Positions 36,480 to 45,798 of a stretch of DNA of 64,000 nt are shown here, piece after piece. Each line of letters starts with the position of its first letter. Position 1 is the first letter of the stretch. This DNA is from Pirellulales bacterium (GTDB taxonomy: Bacteria; Planctomycetota; Planctomycetia; Pirellulales; Thermoguttaceae). The notes beneath the pieces are model-generated. The model was given only the letters and a program-made list of their open reading frames with translations, made no database searches and was not told where the DNA came from. Made by a program: the position numbers and the translations under genes. The stretch spans positions 1 to 64,000 of the forward strand of contig JAFGRD010000022.1 of the NCBI GenBank assembly GCA_016935315.1. Direction: 5' to 3'.

Positions 36480-37313
36480 ATGCCCCCCAAAAAAGACCGA
36501 AAAAGGCGGCCTCCCGCGCGACCCTCGAAAACCGCCTCACCGTCCAACTCGGGCGAACGGTTACAGAAGGTCCTGGCAGCGGCCGGGATCGGCAGTCGCC
36601 GGGAGTGCGAGGAGTTGATCACCGCGGGCCGGGTGGAGGTTGACCGCCAGATGGTCACGGTGTTGGGCACGCGAGTGGACCCGACCCGACAGGAGATCCG
36701 GCTCGACGGCGTGCCACTGCCGAAATCGAAGCAGTTGTACTACGCGTTGAACAAGCCTACCGGGGTCGTCTCGACCAATCGCGACCCGGCGGGGCGGCCT
36801 CGGGTAATTGATCTGGTGCCCTCCGGCGGCGCGCGGCTGTTTCCGGTTGGGCGGCTCGATCTGACCAGCGAGGGGCTGATCCTGGTCACCAACGACGGCG
36901 ATTTGGCCGATCGGCTCACACATCCCCGCTACGGTGTTACCAAGACGTATCGAGTGCAGGTCGCCGGCAGGCCTGAGCACGCGACACTGGCCCAGCTTCG
37001 CCGCGGCGTTCGCCTGGCGGAAGGCACCGCCCGGGTCGAAGAGATCCATGTGAAGTCTCATCGCAAGGAAAGCACCGTGTTGGAGATGGTGCTCCGAGAG
37101 GGGCAGAACCGGGAAATCCGCCGCGTGTTGGCCAAGGTTGGGCATAAGGTGCAGCGATTGGTGCGGATAGCCGTGGGGCCCGTGCGGCTGGGCAAGCTGC
37201 CCCCGGGCGAATTCCGCCAGTTGACGCGGAAAGAGGTCGAGGCCCTGCGGCATGCGGCTCGTGCTACGGGTCGGCCGGAGGTGTCGCCCCGGAAAAAGCG
37301 GAGGAAGAAATGA
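36480..37313 (+). CDS. rluB: ribosomal pseudouridine synthase, RluB/RluE/RluF family
   Basis: Modifies uridine in ribosomal RNA. The 277-residue protein has a basic N-terminal tail, an S4 RNA-binding domain (about 26-70, LQKVLAAAGIGSRRECEELI) and the RsuA-type catalytic domain. The catalytic Asp127 lies in the family motif GRLDLTSEGLILVTNDG, and the C-terminus has REGQNREIRRVLAKVGHKVQRLVR. A very basic KKRRKK tail ends it. ATG 36480 is chosen by the N-terminal logic; it lacks a ribosome-binding site, and the longer frame to 36366 has no coding look. Its stop overlaps the start of pyrK in ATGA (37310-37313). Which rRNA position it modifies cannot be read from the sequence. Confidence 0.9.
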   Translation: MPPKKDRKRRPPARPSKTASPSNSGERLQKVLAAAGIGSRRECEELITAGRVEVDRQMVTVLGTRVDPTRQEIRLDGVPLPKSKQLYYALNKPTGVVSTNRDPAGRPRVIDLVPSGGARLFPVGRLDLTSEGLILVTNDGDLADRLTHPRYGVTKTYRVQVAGRPEHATLAQLRRGVRLAEGTARVEEIHVKSHRKESTVLEMVLREGQNREIRRVLAKVGHKVQRLVRIAVGPVRLGKLPPGEFRQLTRKEVEALRHAARATGRPEVSPRKKRRKK

Positions 37314-38182
37314 CCGAAGACCCCCGCTGCACCTGCTACGCCGATCATGCCTGGCAGGGAACGGTAGCAATCGAGCAGAACGTGCGGATCGCCCGCGACA
37401 CCTTTCGGCTCCGCTTCGCCTGTCCGGAAATTGCACGGCGAATCGTTCCCGGCCAGTTTCTCATGCTGCGGCTGGCCGGGACGAACGACCCGCTGTTGGG
37501 CCGGCCCCTGGCGCTATACGACGTGATCTGCGACTCGGACGGCCAACCCGCGTTGCTGGATGTCGTGTATCTGGTCGTCGGTAAGATGACCCGGCGGCTG
37601 GCCGCGTTGCCGCCACCGACACCGCTGGACGTCTGGGGGCCGTTGGGCAACGGGTTCCCCCCTACCGAGACGTCGCACTTGGTGATGGTCGCCGGCGGCA
37701 TCGGCCAGACACCGTTTCTGACGTTGGCGCAAGAATACCTCGGCTTGAAGACCTTTGGCGATCCACCGCGTCGTGTGCCCCGGGCAGAGGCGGTGACTCT
37801 GTGCTACGGGGGCCGCAACCGGGGGTATCTTGCAGGCGTGGAGGACTTCCGAACGTGCGGTGTCCAGGTCCGTCTGAGCACGGACGACGGTTCGCAAGGG
37901 CACCACGGGCTGGTCACCGATCTGATCGGTCCGGTCGTCGAGGAGTCTCCGGCCGCGTGCCGGATCGTTTGCTGCGGTCCCGAGGCGATGATGGAAACGA
38001 CGGCCAAGATCGCCCACCGGCTGGGGCTGCCGTGCCAGGTGTCGCTGGAGACGCCGATGGCTTGCGGCATCGGGATCTGCTTCAGTTGCGTGGCGAAGAT
38101 CCGCGACGCATCGGGCCAGTGGGATTACCGGCGGACTTGCGTCGAAGGGCCGGTTTTCGCGGCTGACGACGTGGAGTTCTGA
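37310..38182 (+). CDS. pyrK: dihydroorotate dehydrogenase electron transfer subunit
   Basis: FAD and [2Fe-2S] protein that passes electrons from class 1B dihydroorotate dehydrogenase PyrD to NAD+. The 290-residue protein has an FAD domain with the GRPLALYD block, an NAD domain starting VAGGIGQTPFL, and a C-terminal cluster motif CGIGICFSC plus a fourth Cys in RRTCVEGPVF. These are the four cluster ligands of PyrK. It overlaps rluB by four bases (ATGA), so translation is coupled. PyrD is not nearby, which is unusual since pyrK and pyrD are often adjacent. A related sulfide dehydrogenase-type subunit is the alternative, less likely given the motif. Confidence 0.88.
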   Translation: MTEDPRCTCYADHAWQGTVAIEQNVRIARDTFRLRFACPEIARRIVPGQFLMLRLAGTNDPLLGRPLALYDVICDSDGQPALLDVVYLVVGKMTRRLAALPPPTPLDVWGPLGNGFPPTETSHLVMVAGGIGQTPFLTLAQEYLGLKTFGDPPRRVPRAEAVTLCYGGRNRGYLAGVEDFRTCGVQVRLSTDDGSQGHHGLVTDLIGPVVEESPAACRIVCCGPEAMMETTAKIAHRLGLPCQVSLETPMACGIGICFSCVAKIRDASGQWDYRRTCVEGPVFAADDVEF

Positions 38183-38213
38183 AACGGGCCGTCAGGAAGA
38201 CAAGTTGGGCTGC

Positions 38214-38483
38214 TCAGCCCTGCTTCAGGGCCCGGATCTTTGCCGACAAGCGCGACTTGGTGCGGGCGGTGGCGTTTCGGTGGATGATGTTTCGGACCCC
38301 GGCCCGATCGAGCTTCTTGGTAGCCAGCCGGAACTCGGTTTCCGCCAGTTCGACGTCACCGGCCTTGACGGCCTCGCGGACCTTGCGGCACTGGGTGCGA
38401 ACGGCCCGCTTGACCGAACGGTTTCGCAGCCGATTGGCTACATTCTGTCGGAGTCGCTTCTTGGCACTTCTGGTACTGGGCAT
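38214..38483 (-). CDS. rpsT: 30S ribosomal protein S20
   Basis: Small basic 16S rRNA-binding protein, 89 residues. The sequence starts MPSTRSAKKRLRQN and continues with the family pattern of helices rich in Lys and Arg (RNRSVKRAVRTQCRK), then LDRAGVRNIIHRNATARTKSRLSAKI near the C-terminus. Length is normal. ATG 38483 has no clear ribosome-binding site, common for rpsT, which begins with unusual codons in some bacteria. It converges with pyrK and lies 81 bases after the TPR gene start on the same strand. Confidence 0.95.
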   Translation of the reverse strand: MPSTRSAKKRLRQNVANRLRNRSVKRAVRTQCRKVREAVKAGDVELAETEFRLATKKLDRAGVRNIIHRNATARTKSRLSAKIRALKQG

Positions 38484-38564
38484 AGTATTCGGTGGCTATG
38501 GGCCTATCTTGTCCGCTCTGGAAGTCGGGCCGCACAAGGCGGCCCGGCCTGCCAACATTGCAAG

Positions 38565-39959
38565 CTACGCATTATCGCGCAGTGTGGCGATCTTGTCCAG
38601 TAGCTCTGAGACGTCTCGGTAGCCAAAATCCATCTCGGCCAGCCTAGTCAGGTGCTTCTCGGCCGCATCGAGGTCCTTCAGGGCGATCGCCAGCCTTCCT
38701 GCGCGGTACAAGGCGTCTTTTCTGTTGATCGTGTCCCGGTCCGGAATCTCGGCGATGGACGCGTCGTAGTGGGTGGTGGCCAGCTTGAATTGCTTGATCT
38801 TCTCGAAACACTTCCCCAGGGAGAGCATACACAACCCCTTGCGGCGGGGGTCGTTGCGGGCAACCTGGAATTGCTTGATGGCCTCGTTGTATTGCCCGCT
38901 AAGCTGGTACCGCAACCCCAGATCGTACTTGAAGGCCAGGTTGTTGGGATACCGCTCGCAACAGTTCTGGTAGAACACGAGTTCCTTCTGGATGAGTTCG
39001 GAGCGGAGCTTCTTTCTTGTTTCGTCGTCGGTGGCCAGAGCGATCTGCTGTCTCATCCGGCGTAGTTGGGCGTCCTCCCAACGTTCGCGAATATCGGGGT
39101 CCTCGTCGGACGCCCGATACGCCCGCTCATAGAGCTCTTCAGCCGCCTTGTAGTCCTCGTTTTGGAAGTGGAGTTGGGCCAGCTCGTGATAGGCGTCCAT
39201 GTCCTTCGGGTTCTGGGCAATTCGCTGTTCGAGCTTCTCCTCGGGCGTCAGCTCGCGTCGAACCGGTTGCTGCGGCTGATCCTTGCGGCCGCTCTTGAGC
39301 TTCCTCTGCTCGTCGTCGTCATCGTAGCCGCCGCGAAAGATCGTCTTTTCCACCGCCAGGGAAGCGATGGCGCGTTGAGCCTCGACGTCGCCCGGGCGGG
39401 CCTGCTCCACCCGGTGCCAGCAGGCAATCGCCTGGTCATACTCCCGACGGGCGGCCAGCGCCTTCGCACACTGGCGGTTAACGTCGGGGTCCTTGGAATT
39501 GGCCTCCAACGCACACTTCAAGTAGAACAGCTCGCACTCTTCGTCGCCCGACTCTTCGGCAGCGGTGGCCATGGAGGTCAGTGCGGGAACGTCCCAGGGA
39601 TTGACCGTCAAGACCTTCAACCCGTGCTTGATCACGTCGTCCCACTGGCCCTGGCCCGACGCCTTTTTCAACGCGCCGCGAGCCCCGCGTTCCTTGAACT
39701 GGGCGAGCTTGCTGCCCGTGCGGTTGTTGTTGTACTTCCTTCGGAGGTTGCCGACATAGCTCTGGGCGTAGATTAGATTGGCGGGGTCGCCGATCACGCA
39801 TTGCGAGAACAACTCGGTGGCGTAGTCGTAGTTCTCCTGAGCCATCTGCTTGCTGGCATGCGAGAAGATCTGCTGCAAGCGTTTGCGCTTCGCCGGTGTA
39901 ATGGGCTCCCGGTTGGAGGCCTGAGTTGGCTCGGAGGTTCCGTTGACGTCAGATTCCAT
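38565..39959 (-). CDS. tetratricopeptide repeat protein
   Basis: A 464-residue soluble protein made mainly of TPR units. No signal peptide or membrane segment is visible. Repeat-like helices recur with the TPR pattern (for example QENYDYATELFSQCVIGDP, LYERAYRASDEDPDI, YNEAIKQFQVARNDP and LGKCFEKIKQFKLATTHYDASI). A charged low-complexity linker with YDDDDEQRK and PQQPVRRELTPEEKLEQR splits the chain near residue 215-245. TPR proteins are scaffolds; no partner can be named. A promoter-like pair TTGTGT / TAGAAT lies about 100 bases upstream on the minus strand. It is followed by rpsT after 81 bases. Confidence 0.8.
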   Translation of the reverse strand: MESDVNGTSEPTQASNREPITPAKRKRLQQIFSHASKQMAQENYDYATELFSQCVIGDPANLIYAQSYVGNLRRKYNNNRTGSKLAQFKERGARGALKKASGQGQWDDVIKHGLKVLTVNPWDVPALTSMATAAEESGDEECELFYLKCALEANSKDPDVNRQCAKALAARREYDQAIACWHRVEQARPGDVEAQRAIASLAVEKTIFRGGYDDDDEQRKLKSGRKDQPQQPVRRELTPEEKLEQRIAQNPKDMDAYHELAQLHFQNEDYKAAEELYERAYRASDEDPDIRERWEDAQLRRMRQQIALATDDETRKKLRSELIQKELVFYQNCCERYPNNLAFKYDLGLRYQLSGQYNEAIKQFQVARNDPRRKGLCMLSLGKCFEKIKQFKLATTHYDASIAEIPDRDTINRKDALYRAGRLAIALKDLDAAEKHLTRLAEMDFGYRDVSELLDKIATLRDNA

Positions 39960-40053
39960 GCTTGACCAGATCGAACTCGGCGAGAAATTCGGTAATCGGC
40001 TTCCCGGGGATGGCCCGATCTACCCCCTCTGTTGCCCACACAACCACTATATT

Positions 40054-40081
40054 ATTCTAGCAGGTTGACTTTCCGACACAA
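40054..40081 (-). promoter_or_regulatory. candidate promoter of the TPR gene
   Basis: On the minus strand TTGTGT (40081-40076) and TAGAAT (40059-40054) are 16 bases apart, about 95 bases before the TPR start codon, in an AT-rich patch. A sequence guess only. Confidence 0.4.
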
Positions 40082-40198
40082 CGCCTGCTAAGAATGCCGT
40101 GTGGAGATCGCGCCGGGCGATCCCCGGGATCACGCAGCCGCATTCAGGGAACGCTCACGGAGCGAGGCGCCGAACCTGTCTATTGACGCTTGCACACT

Positions 40199-40280
40199 CA
40201 ATGCGCGAGGGCGACCAACGAAAGCCCGACTTGTGCGGCCTCCCGTTGGTCGGCCTGGATCATTCACAATACAAACAACA
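40199..40280 (-). repeat. 82-bp palindromic repeat, copy B (intergenic)
   Basis: Second copy of the repeat, same orientation as copy A, lying between two diverging genes instead of at a gene end. Its inverted pair CGACCAACG/CGTTGGTCG is perfect and extends to 13 pairs with two G-T wobbles, so pairing is kept although the sequence has drifted. In this copy the upstream ATG of the mini open frame is lost; a shorter frame from the second ATG remains. Confidence 0.8.
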
Positions 40281-40290
40281 ATAGTATAGC
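40263..40290 (+). promoter_or_regulatory. candidate promoter of cobA-hemD overlapping repeat copy B
   Basis: TTCACA (40263-40268) and TATAGC (40285-40290) are spaced by 16 bases and would place the transcript start about 30 bases before the ATG at 40327. The -35 lies in the repeat. Weak evidence. Confidence 0.3.
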
Positions 40291-40326
40291 AGCAACCGAC
40301 CCACCACACCAACGATCGTGACATCG

Positions 40327-41850
40327 ATGAGTCATCGTCCAAGCGGCCGAATTGGAAAGGTCTACCTGGTCGGGGCCGGGCCCGGAGACCCCGAACTGAT
40401 GACGCTACGGGCAGCGGAATGCCTTGGGCGGGCCGATCTGGTAGTCTACGACGGCCTAGTGAATCCGGCCATTGTGGAAAGCCGGCCCCCGTCTGCCCGG
40501 GCAACCTGCCTGGCCCACCGCAACAGTGACGGGACTCTTGAGCGGGCGCCGACGGAGCAAGGCAGCGCCTTGGTGATCGAAGCGGCCCGAAATGGGCAGA
40601 CCGTTGTGTACCTCAAGGGGGGAGACCCGGAGGTCTTCGGCCATACGGCTGAAGAAACGGAAGCCCTGGCGGCGGCCGGTATCCCGTTCGAGATTGTGCC
40701 GGGAGTCACCGCCGCGACGGCCGCCTCCGCGTATGCGGAAATCCCCATCACCCACGGCCAACACGCGTCGTCCGTTGCCCTGGTGACCGGCCGCGAGCAA
40801 CGCGACAAGTTGGGGGCGCCGCTCGACTACCGGGCCCTGGCGGGGTTTCCCGGCACACTGGTCTTCTACATGGGCGAATCCTCGGCCGAGGTATGGAGCC
40901 AGGCGTTGATCGAAGGGGGAAAGCCGCCGCAGACACCCGTGGCCATCGTCCGGCGGTGTACGTGGCCCGACCAGGAGACAATCCGCTGTACGCTGGCGAC
41001 CGTGGCCGATGTTGTGGCCCAACGGGGGGCGCGTCCTCCCATGGTGATTGTGGTGGGCGAGGTTGTCGGGCTGGCGCGCGACGTATCGTGGTTCACCGGC
41101 CGGCCGCTTTCTGGGAAAACGATTCTGCTGACGCGACCCCGGGAACAAGTGGCCGGAATGCAGCGGCGGCTGGAGGAATTGGGCGCCGAAGTGTTGGTGC
41201 AGCCGGCAATCCGAATTGGCGAGCCGGCCGATTGGGCGCCGGTCGACGCCGCACTGGGACGCCTCAACCACTACGATTGGCTGGTCTTCTCCAGCGTCAA
41301 CGGCGTCCGCTATCTGCTGAATCGCCTGCTCTGCCTCGGCGGCGACCTGCGGCAGTTGGCCGCATCGAAACTCGCGGTGATTGGCCCGGCCACCGCCGAC
41401 GAGCTTCGTCGGTATCACCTCCGAGCGGATCTTGTCCCCCGGCAATACTGCGCCGAGGCCCTGGCCGAAGCGCTGGCCGGTGATGCGCGCACCAGGAGAT
41501 TCCTGTTGGTGCGGGCCAGCCGAGGCCGCGAATTGCTTGCGGAGCAGTTGGCGGCAGCCGGCGGCGAGGTGGACCAGATCGTCGCCTATCGAAGTGTGGA
41601 TGAGCAGAAGCCCCGGCCGGAAGTGTCTGCTGCCATGGCGGCGGGGCAATTGGACTGGACGACCGTGACCAGTTCGGCGATCGCCCGATCGCTGGTCGCC
41701 CTGTTCGGCGAGGGCTTGCAGAAAACGAGGTTGGCCAGCATCAGCCCGATCACGTCCGCTGCGCTGAAGGAGTTGGGCCTTGAGCCGGCGATCGAAGCGA
41801 CGGAGTACACAACCGACGGGCTTGTCGACGCGATGATGGCGCGGGGCTGA
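40327..41850 (+). CDS. cobA-hemD: CobA-HemD fusion: uroporphyrinogen-III methyltransferase / synthase
   Basis: A 507-residue two-domain enzyme of tetrapyrrole synthesis. The N-terminal half (about 8-250) is the SAM-dependent uroporphyrinogen III C-methyltransferase, with LVGAGPGDPELMTLRA, VVYLKGGDPEVFG and VVGEVVGL signatures, which starts sirohaem and cobalamin synthesis. The C-terminal half (about 257-507) is uroporphyrinogen III synthase, starting GKTILLTRPREQVAGM and with VTSSAIARSLV. Both steps use the same intermediate. ATG 40327 is taken; GTG at 40318 is equally in frame. Neither has a ribosome-binding site. The fusion is known in Firmicutes and several other phyla. No other haem genes adjoin it. 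Confidence 0.93.
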   Translation: MSHRPSGRIGKVYLVGAGPGDPELMTLRAAECLGRADLVVYDGLVNPAIVESRPPSARATCLAHRNSDGTLERAPTEQGSALVIEAARNGQTVVYLKGGDPEVFGHTAEETEALAAAGIPFEIVPGVTAATAASAYAEIPITHGQHASSVALVTGREQRDKLGAPLDYRALAGFPGTLVFYMGESSAEVWSQALIEGGKPPQTPVAIVRRCTWPDQETIRCTLATVADVVAQRGARPPMVIVVGEVVGLARDVSWFTGRPLSGKTILLTRPREQVAGMQRRLEELGAEVLVQPAIRIGEPADWAPVDAALGRLNHYDWLVFSSVNGVRYLLNRLLCLGGDLRQLAASKLAVIGPATADELRRYHLRADLVPRQYCAEALAEALAGDARTRRFLLVRASRGRELLAEQLAAAGGEVDQIVAYRSVDEQKPRPEVSAAMAAGQLDWTTVTSSAIARSLVALFGEGLQKTRLASISPITSAALKELGLEPAIEATEYTTDGLVDAMMARG

Positions 41851-41928
41851 CAGCGGCTTGCACTGCAACTCACGTCACAGCGCCGAAATCGCCCAGCCGA
41901 AGAGCGAACCCCGTGGCGATCGAGCAAA

Positions 41929-42111
41929 TCAGGCCTGTTCCCGATACGTCGCCCAACTGAGGTATCCAAGAATAGCCGAGCAGACTACCATCCCAATGTC
42001 CATCGTGGCATTGGCGCCGTTGAACGGAAAACCCATTGCCAGATCAAGCCCATAGACGAGCAACAGCAGGACTGCGATGACAGCGCCAATAATACAGAGG
42101 GCTTTGGGCAT
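41929..42111 (-). CDS. small two-helix membrane protein
   Basis: A 60-residue protein with two hydrophobic helices: CIIGAVIAVLLLLVYGLDL and IGMVVCSAILGYLSW, joined by a short loop MGFPFNGANATMD. The start ATG has AGGA 8 bases upstream. On the minus strand TATAAT at 42171-42166 lies 55 bases upstream with a fair -35. I recall similar short proteins in planctomycete genomes. Function is unknown; such proteins often modulate larger membrane complexes, but nothing here identifies a partner. Confidence 0.68.
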   Translation of the reverse strand: MPKALCIIGAVIAVLLLLVYGLDLAMGFPFNGANATMDIGMVVCSAILGYLSWATYREQA

Positions 42112-42165
42112 CGAGGCATCCTAGTGCGGCAGTCCGAGAGTCAACTGTCTTTTCCCAATCTTCCT

Positions 42166-42194
42166 ATTATAGTTCACCTGGAACCCATTCACCA
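42166..42194 (-). promoter_or_regulatory. promoter candidate for the 60-residue membrane protein
   Basis: Minus-strand TGGTGA (42194-42189), 17-base spacer, perfect TATAAT (42171-42166), about 55 bases before the start codon at 42111. A TTGACT nearer the gene is an alternative -35 element. Confidence 0.5.
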
Positions 42195-42293
42195 CCGTCG
42201 CCCGAGCGATCGGGTTCTTGGCCGCATGGCAGGGCGAAAACCGTTGGACGGCAGCCACGGACCGAATCAGCACAGGGTCCGGAGCCTTCGGCC

Positions 42294-42488
42294 GTGGATT
42301 GGGAGCGATTCCGCCGAGAAATGCCGGTCGCTCGGCGCTGGGCCTATTTCGACCATGCGACAGTCGCCCCCATCACCGGGCCTGCCAGGAATGCCCCGGT
42401 GCATCGGGCCGAAGATGCCGCTTGCCATGGAGATACTCATTATACGGCCTGGAATGATCGCGTCGAGCGGCTCCGAGAGTTGGCCTCC
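42294..42488 (+). pseudogene. 5' remnant of a class V aminotransferase gene
   Basis: From a GTG at 42294 the frame translates as MDWERFRREMPVARRWAYFD and continues HATVAPITGPAR, then AEDAACHGDTHYTAW and VERLRELAS. This is the typical N-terminus of pyridoxal-phosphate class V aminotransferases of the cysteine-desulfurase type, in which YFDHAAVAP opens the substrate pocket. After about 65 residues the similarity stops and the sequence turns into unrelated, repeat-like DNA before coaD begins. The rest of the enzyme, including its PLP lysine, is absent. It is therefore a gene remnant. A deletion or a repeat insertion is the likely cause. The frame stays open into coaD, so it could be read as an over-long CoaD by automatic callers. 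Confidence 0.7.
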
Positions 42489-42558
42489 GCAGGGCGGCCG
42501 GTTGCTGGCGAGGCGAGAAGCGAGTACAGTGGGATCGTATTTGGAGCCCATCCGACAA

Positions 42559-42606
42559 GCCCTCACTCCCGGCCCTTCTTCCCACAAGCGGGGCCAAGGG
42601 GAAATG
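42559..42606. repeat. degenerate CCCTCAC-type palindromic repeat
   Basis: GCCCTCACTCCCGGCCCTTC followed by TTCCCACAAGCGGGGCCAAGG resembles the widespread CCCTCACCCCGGCCCTCTCCC...GGGAGAGGG intergenic repeat in decayed form. It lies in the gap left by the broken aminotransferase gene, upstream of coaD. Confidence 0.45.
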
Positions 42607-42665
42607 TCTCGGGAAGGGTGCTTGTCTGGCCGCCGTGTCGAACCTCGCAAGAGAGATCCTCGCCG

Positions 42666-43181
42666 ATGGATACGACCTCTCCACGAATCGCCGTTTACCC
42701 GGGCTCGTTTGACCCGATCACGCTCGGACATCTCAACGTCATGGAGCGGGTCAGCCGGTTGTTCGATCACTTGATTGTGGGCATTGGGATCAACATCGAG
42801 AAGCAAACGATGTTCGAGCCGGAAGAGCGGGCCGAATTCGTTCGCACGGCAACGGCCCATTTGGAGAACATCGAAATCCGCACGTTCCACGGTTTGGCGG
42901 TCCAGTTCGTCAAGGAATGCGGTGCACGGATCATGGTTCGCGGTGTGCGACCGATCACCGACATCCCGGCGGAGCTGACCATGATGATGGCCAACCGCCG
43001 TTTGGCCCCAGAGGTCGAGACCCTGTTCATGATCGCCGACGGCGAACTGGCTCACGTCTCCAGTTCCCTCATCAAGCAAATCGCCCCGGTGGCCGGCGAA
43101 GAGGAGCTCTGCCGCTTTCTGCCGCGAAACGTCGCCGACGCGGTCCGGGCAAAGATGACGATTCGGGAGCAGGCCTATTGA
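42666..43181 (+). CDS. coaD: phosphopantetheine adenylyltransferase
   Basis: Transfers AMP from ATP to 4'-phosphopantetheine in coenzyme A synthesis. The 171-residue protein has AVYPGSFDPITLGHLNVMER, with the nucleotidyltransferase TxGH signature, then VRGVRPITDIPAELTMMMANR and the SSSLIK motif near the C-terminus. Length is normal for the enzyme. ATG 42666 starts right at the conserved N-terminus; the open frame to 42294 upstream contains the aminotransferase remnant. Its TGA stop is the first codon of repeat copy C, so its extreme C-terminus (TIREQAY) ends exactly at the repeat. CoaE, the next enzyme, is at 22151-22756. Confidence 0.95.
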   Translation: MDTTSPRIAVYPGSFDPITLGHLNVMERVSRLFDHLIVGIGINIEKQTMFEPEERAEFVRTATAHLENIEIRTFHGLAVQFVKECGARIMVRGVRPITDIPAELTMMMANRRLAPEVETLFMIADGELAHVSSSLIKQIAPVAGEEELCRFLPRNVADAVRAKMTIREQAY

Positions 43182-43260
43182 TGTCTGCATTGCGGATGAT
43201 CAAGGCCGAGCGACGGAAGGCCGGGAGAATCGGGCTCCCGTTGGCCGTCCTCGCGCATGG
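43179..43260 (+). repeat. 82-bp palindromic repeat, copy C (3' end of coaD)
   Basis: Third copy, on the plus strand, starting with the TGA stop of coaD. It matches copy A at about 80-85% by eye with no indels. The stem is partly kept: CGACGG-x-AG pairs with CT-x-CCGTTG with a wobble; the outer part has decayed. A short frame MSALRMIKAE... runs through it. Confidence 0.82.
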
Positions 43261-43281
43261 ACGGTGCGAACGTCCATAGGA

Positions 43282-44616
<1,335 letters not shown>

Positions 44617-44711
44617 CGCCTGACACTGCCGCCAATGGTTGGGCAGCCTCCTACACTCCAACCGTCCCCTGCATCGGCGCCGCAGGCAACCGTCTACGCG
44701 GATCGCTGCGA

Positions 44712-45401
44712 TCAGGGCGCCGCGCCGGTCGCCTCCCAGATCCAACCCATGCCGGCGATCCACCGAAGCAGCACCGTCGCCAACAGGTAGAACCCGTAGT
44801 GGAAGAAGCCGCTGCCGAAATCGAGGTCCAAACAGGCCAGCGCAATTAGAGCGCCCGCAACCAGAAACGGGGGTACGACGAACAGCCATTCCCAAAGCTC
44901 GCCCGTAATCACCGTGCCGGCCAGATAGCCGTAGACGGCCCACAACGCTACATAGGCCGCCGAGCAAATGGCTGCTCGCACGCACAAGGATCTGCCGCGG
45001 TACGGCTCCAAGTCCTCGTCGCGGAGAAACGTGTAGGCGGCCAGCACCAGGGGCAGCGAGACCAGCAGCAGCCCCACGGCGCGGACGGCGAGGTTGCTCT
45101 GCAGCACTCCGCCGGCCGCCCAAGCGACCAGCAGCACGGTCAACACCCCGCCGGCTACGGCCACGGTCGCGACCGGATGGAGCCTGATCTGCCGCCGTGC
45201 GATCGGCTTGGTGAGCAGTTCTCCGGACCTACCACGCCCCCCCTCGGCAAACGCCGTCGGGGCATGGACCTTCACCTCCTCCTCCTTGGTCGGCACCCTG
45301 ATCGTGCCTTTACAACTCGGACAGGTCCCCGACTTGCCGGCAAACTTCTCGCTCACCTTGAAACGCTTGTGGCAACCGGGACAAACGACCAGAATCGACA
45401 T
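44712..45401 (-). CDS. zinc-ribbon membrane protein, hypothetical
   Basis: A 229-residue protein with an N-terminal zinc ribbon: CPGCHKRF and CPSCKG at about residues 8-33, the CXXC pairs seen in planctomycete membrane proteins. A Glu/Lys linker leads to about five or six hydrophobic helices filling the rest (for example VAVAGGVLTVLLVAWAAG and VGLLLVSLPLVLAAYTFL). The same N-terminal pattern occurs in the protein at 63163-63990, and a related one at 18166-18870. I do not recognise a function; a zinc- or redox-sensing role is a guess. ATG 45401. It lies 95 bases upstream of the HD gene on the same strand. Confidence 0.65.
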   Translation of the reverse strand: MSILVVCPGCHKRFKVSEKFAGKSGTCPSCKGTIRVPTKEEEVKVHAPTAFAEGGRGRSGELLTKPIARRQIRLHPVATVAVAGGVLTVLLVAWAAGGVLQSNLAVRAVGLLLVSLPLVLAAYTFLRDEDLEPYRGRSLCVRAAICSAAYVALWAVYGYLAGTVITGELWEWLFVVPPFLVAGALIALACLDLDFGSGFFHYGFYLLATVLLRWIAGMGWIWEATGAAP

Positions 45402-45798
45402 GCGGTAGCTCGCACCAGACGAGAGGCAAGATCCCTTTCCCCATTCCGTTGTTAGTTTCGCACACGGAGCCTTGATGTCAAGGATTCCGTGTCCGCGATT
45501 CTCCTCCTACTGAAGGGCTCCCCGGGGATTGGATCTCCGTGTCCGCCGAGGATGTTGGATTCGTTTCCAGGCAAGCCACGTGTTCGGGCACGCCGCGTGT
45601 TCGGGCAAGCCGCGCGTCCAGACAGTCCCGTCCGGCAGGGGGGCGCTAGCTCAGGCGATAGTGGGCCTGTTGTTTCACGTTGCGGACAGCTTAAGCGGCG
45701 GCCTTTACAGGGCCGGCCATTCCGAACCGAGCGGGAGCGACTCGGGGACTTCGCATCCAGAAGCAACCGATCTGGGACGGAAATGCCCGCCGGCGACA
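45402..45798. other. intergenic region with 17-bp tandem repeats
   Basis: About 395 bases with no supportable gene. It contains three tandem 17-bp units at 45570-45620 (listed separately). No promoter is clear. Confidence 0.4.
45570..45620. repeat. three tandem 17-bp units
   Basis: GGCAAGCCACGTGTTCG, GGCACGCCGCGTGTTCG and GGCAAGCCGCGCGTCCA at 45570, 45587 and 45604. Units differ at two to four positions. The region lies between two genes transcribed on the minus strand. Confidence 0.65.

Larger units (their letters stand above)
39960..40326. other. intergenic region with repeat copy B and two candidate promoters
   Basis: About 365 bases between the TPR gene and the cobA-hemD fusion, which point away from each other. 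It holds a minus-strand promoter candidate, repeat copy B and a plus-strand candidate that overlaps the repeat end. No other gene is seen. Confidence 0.5.
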
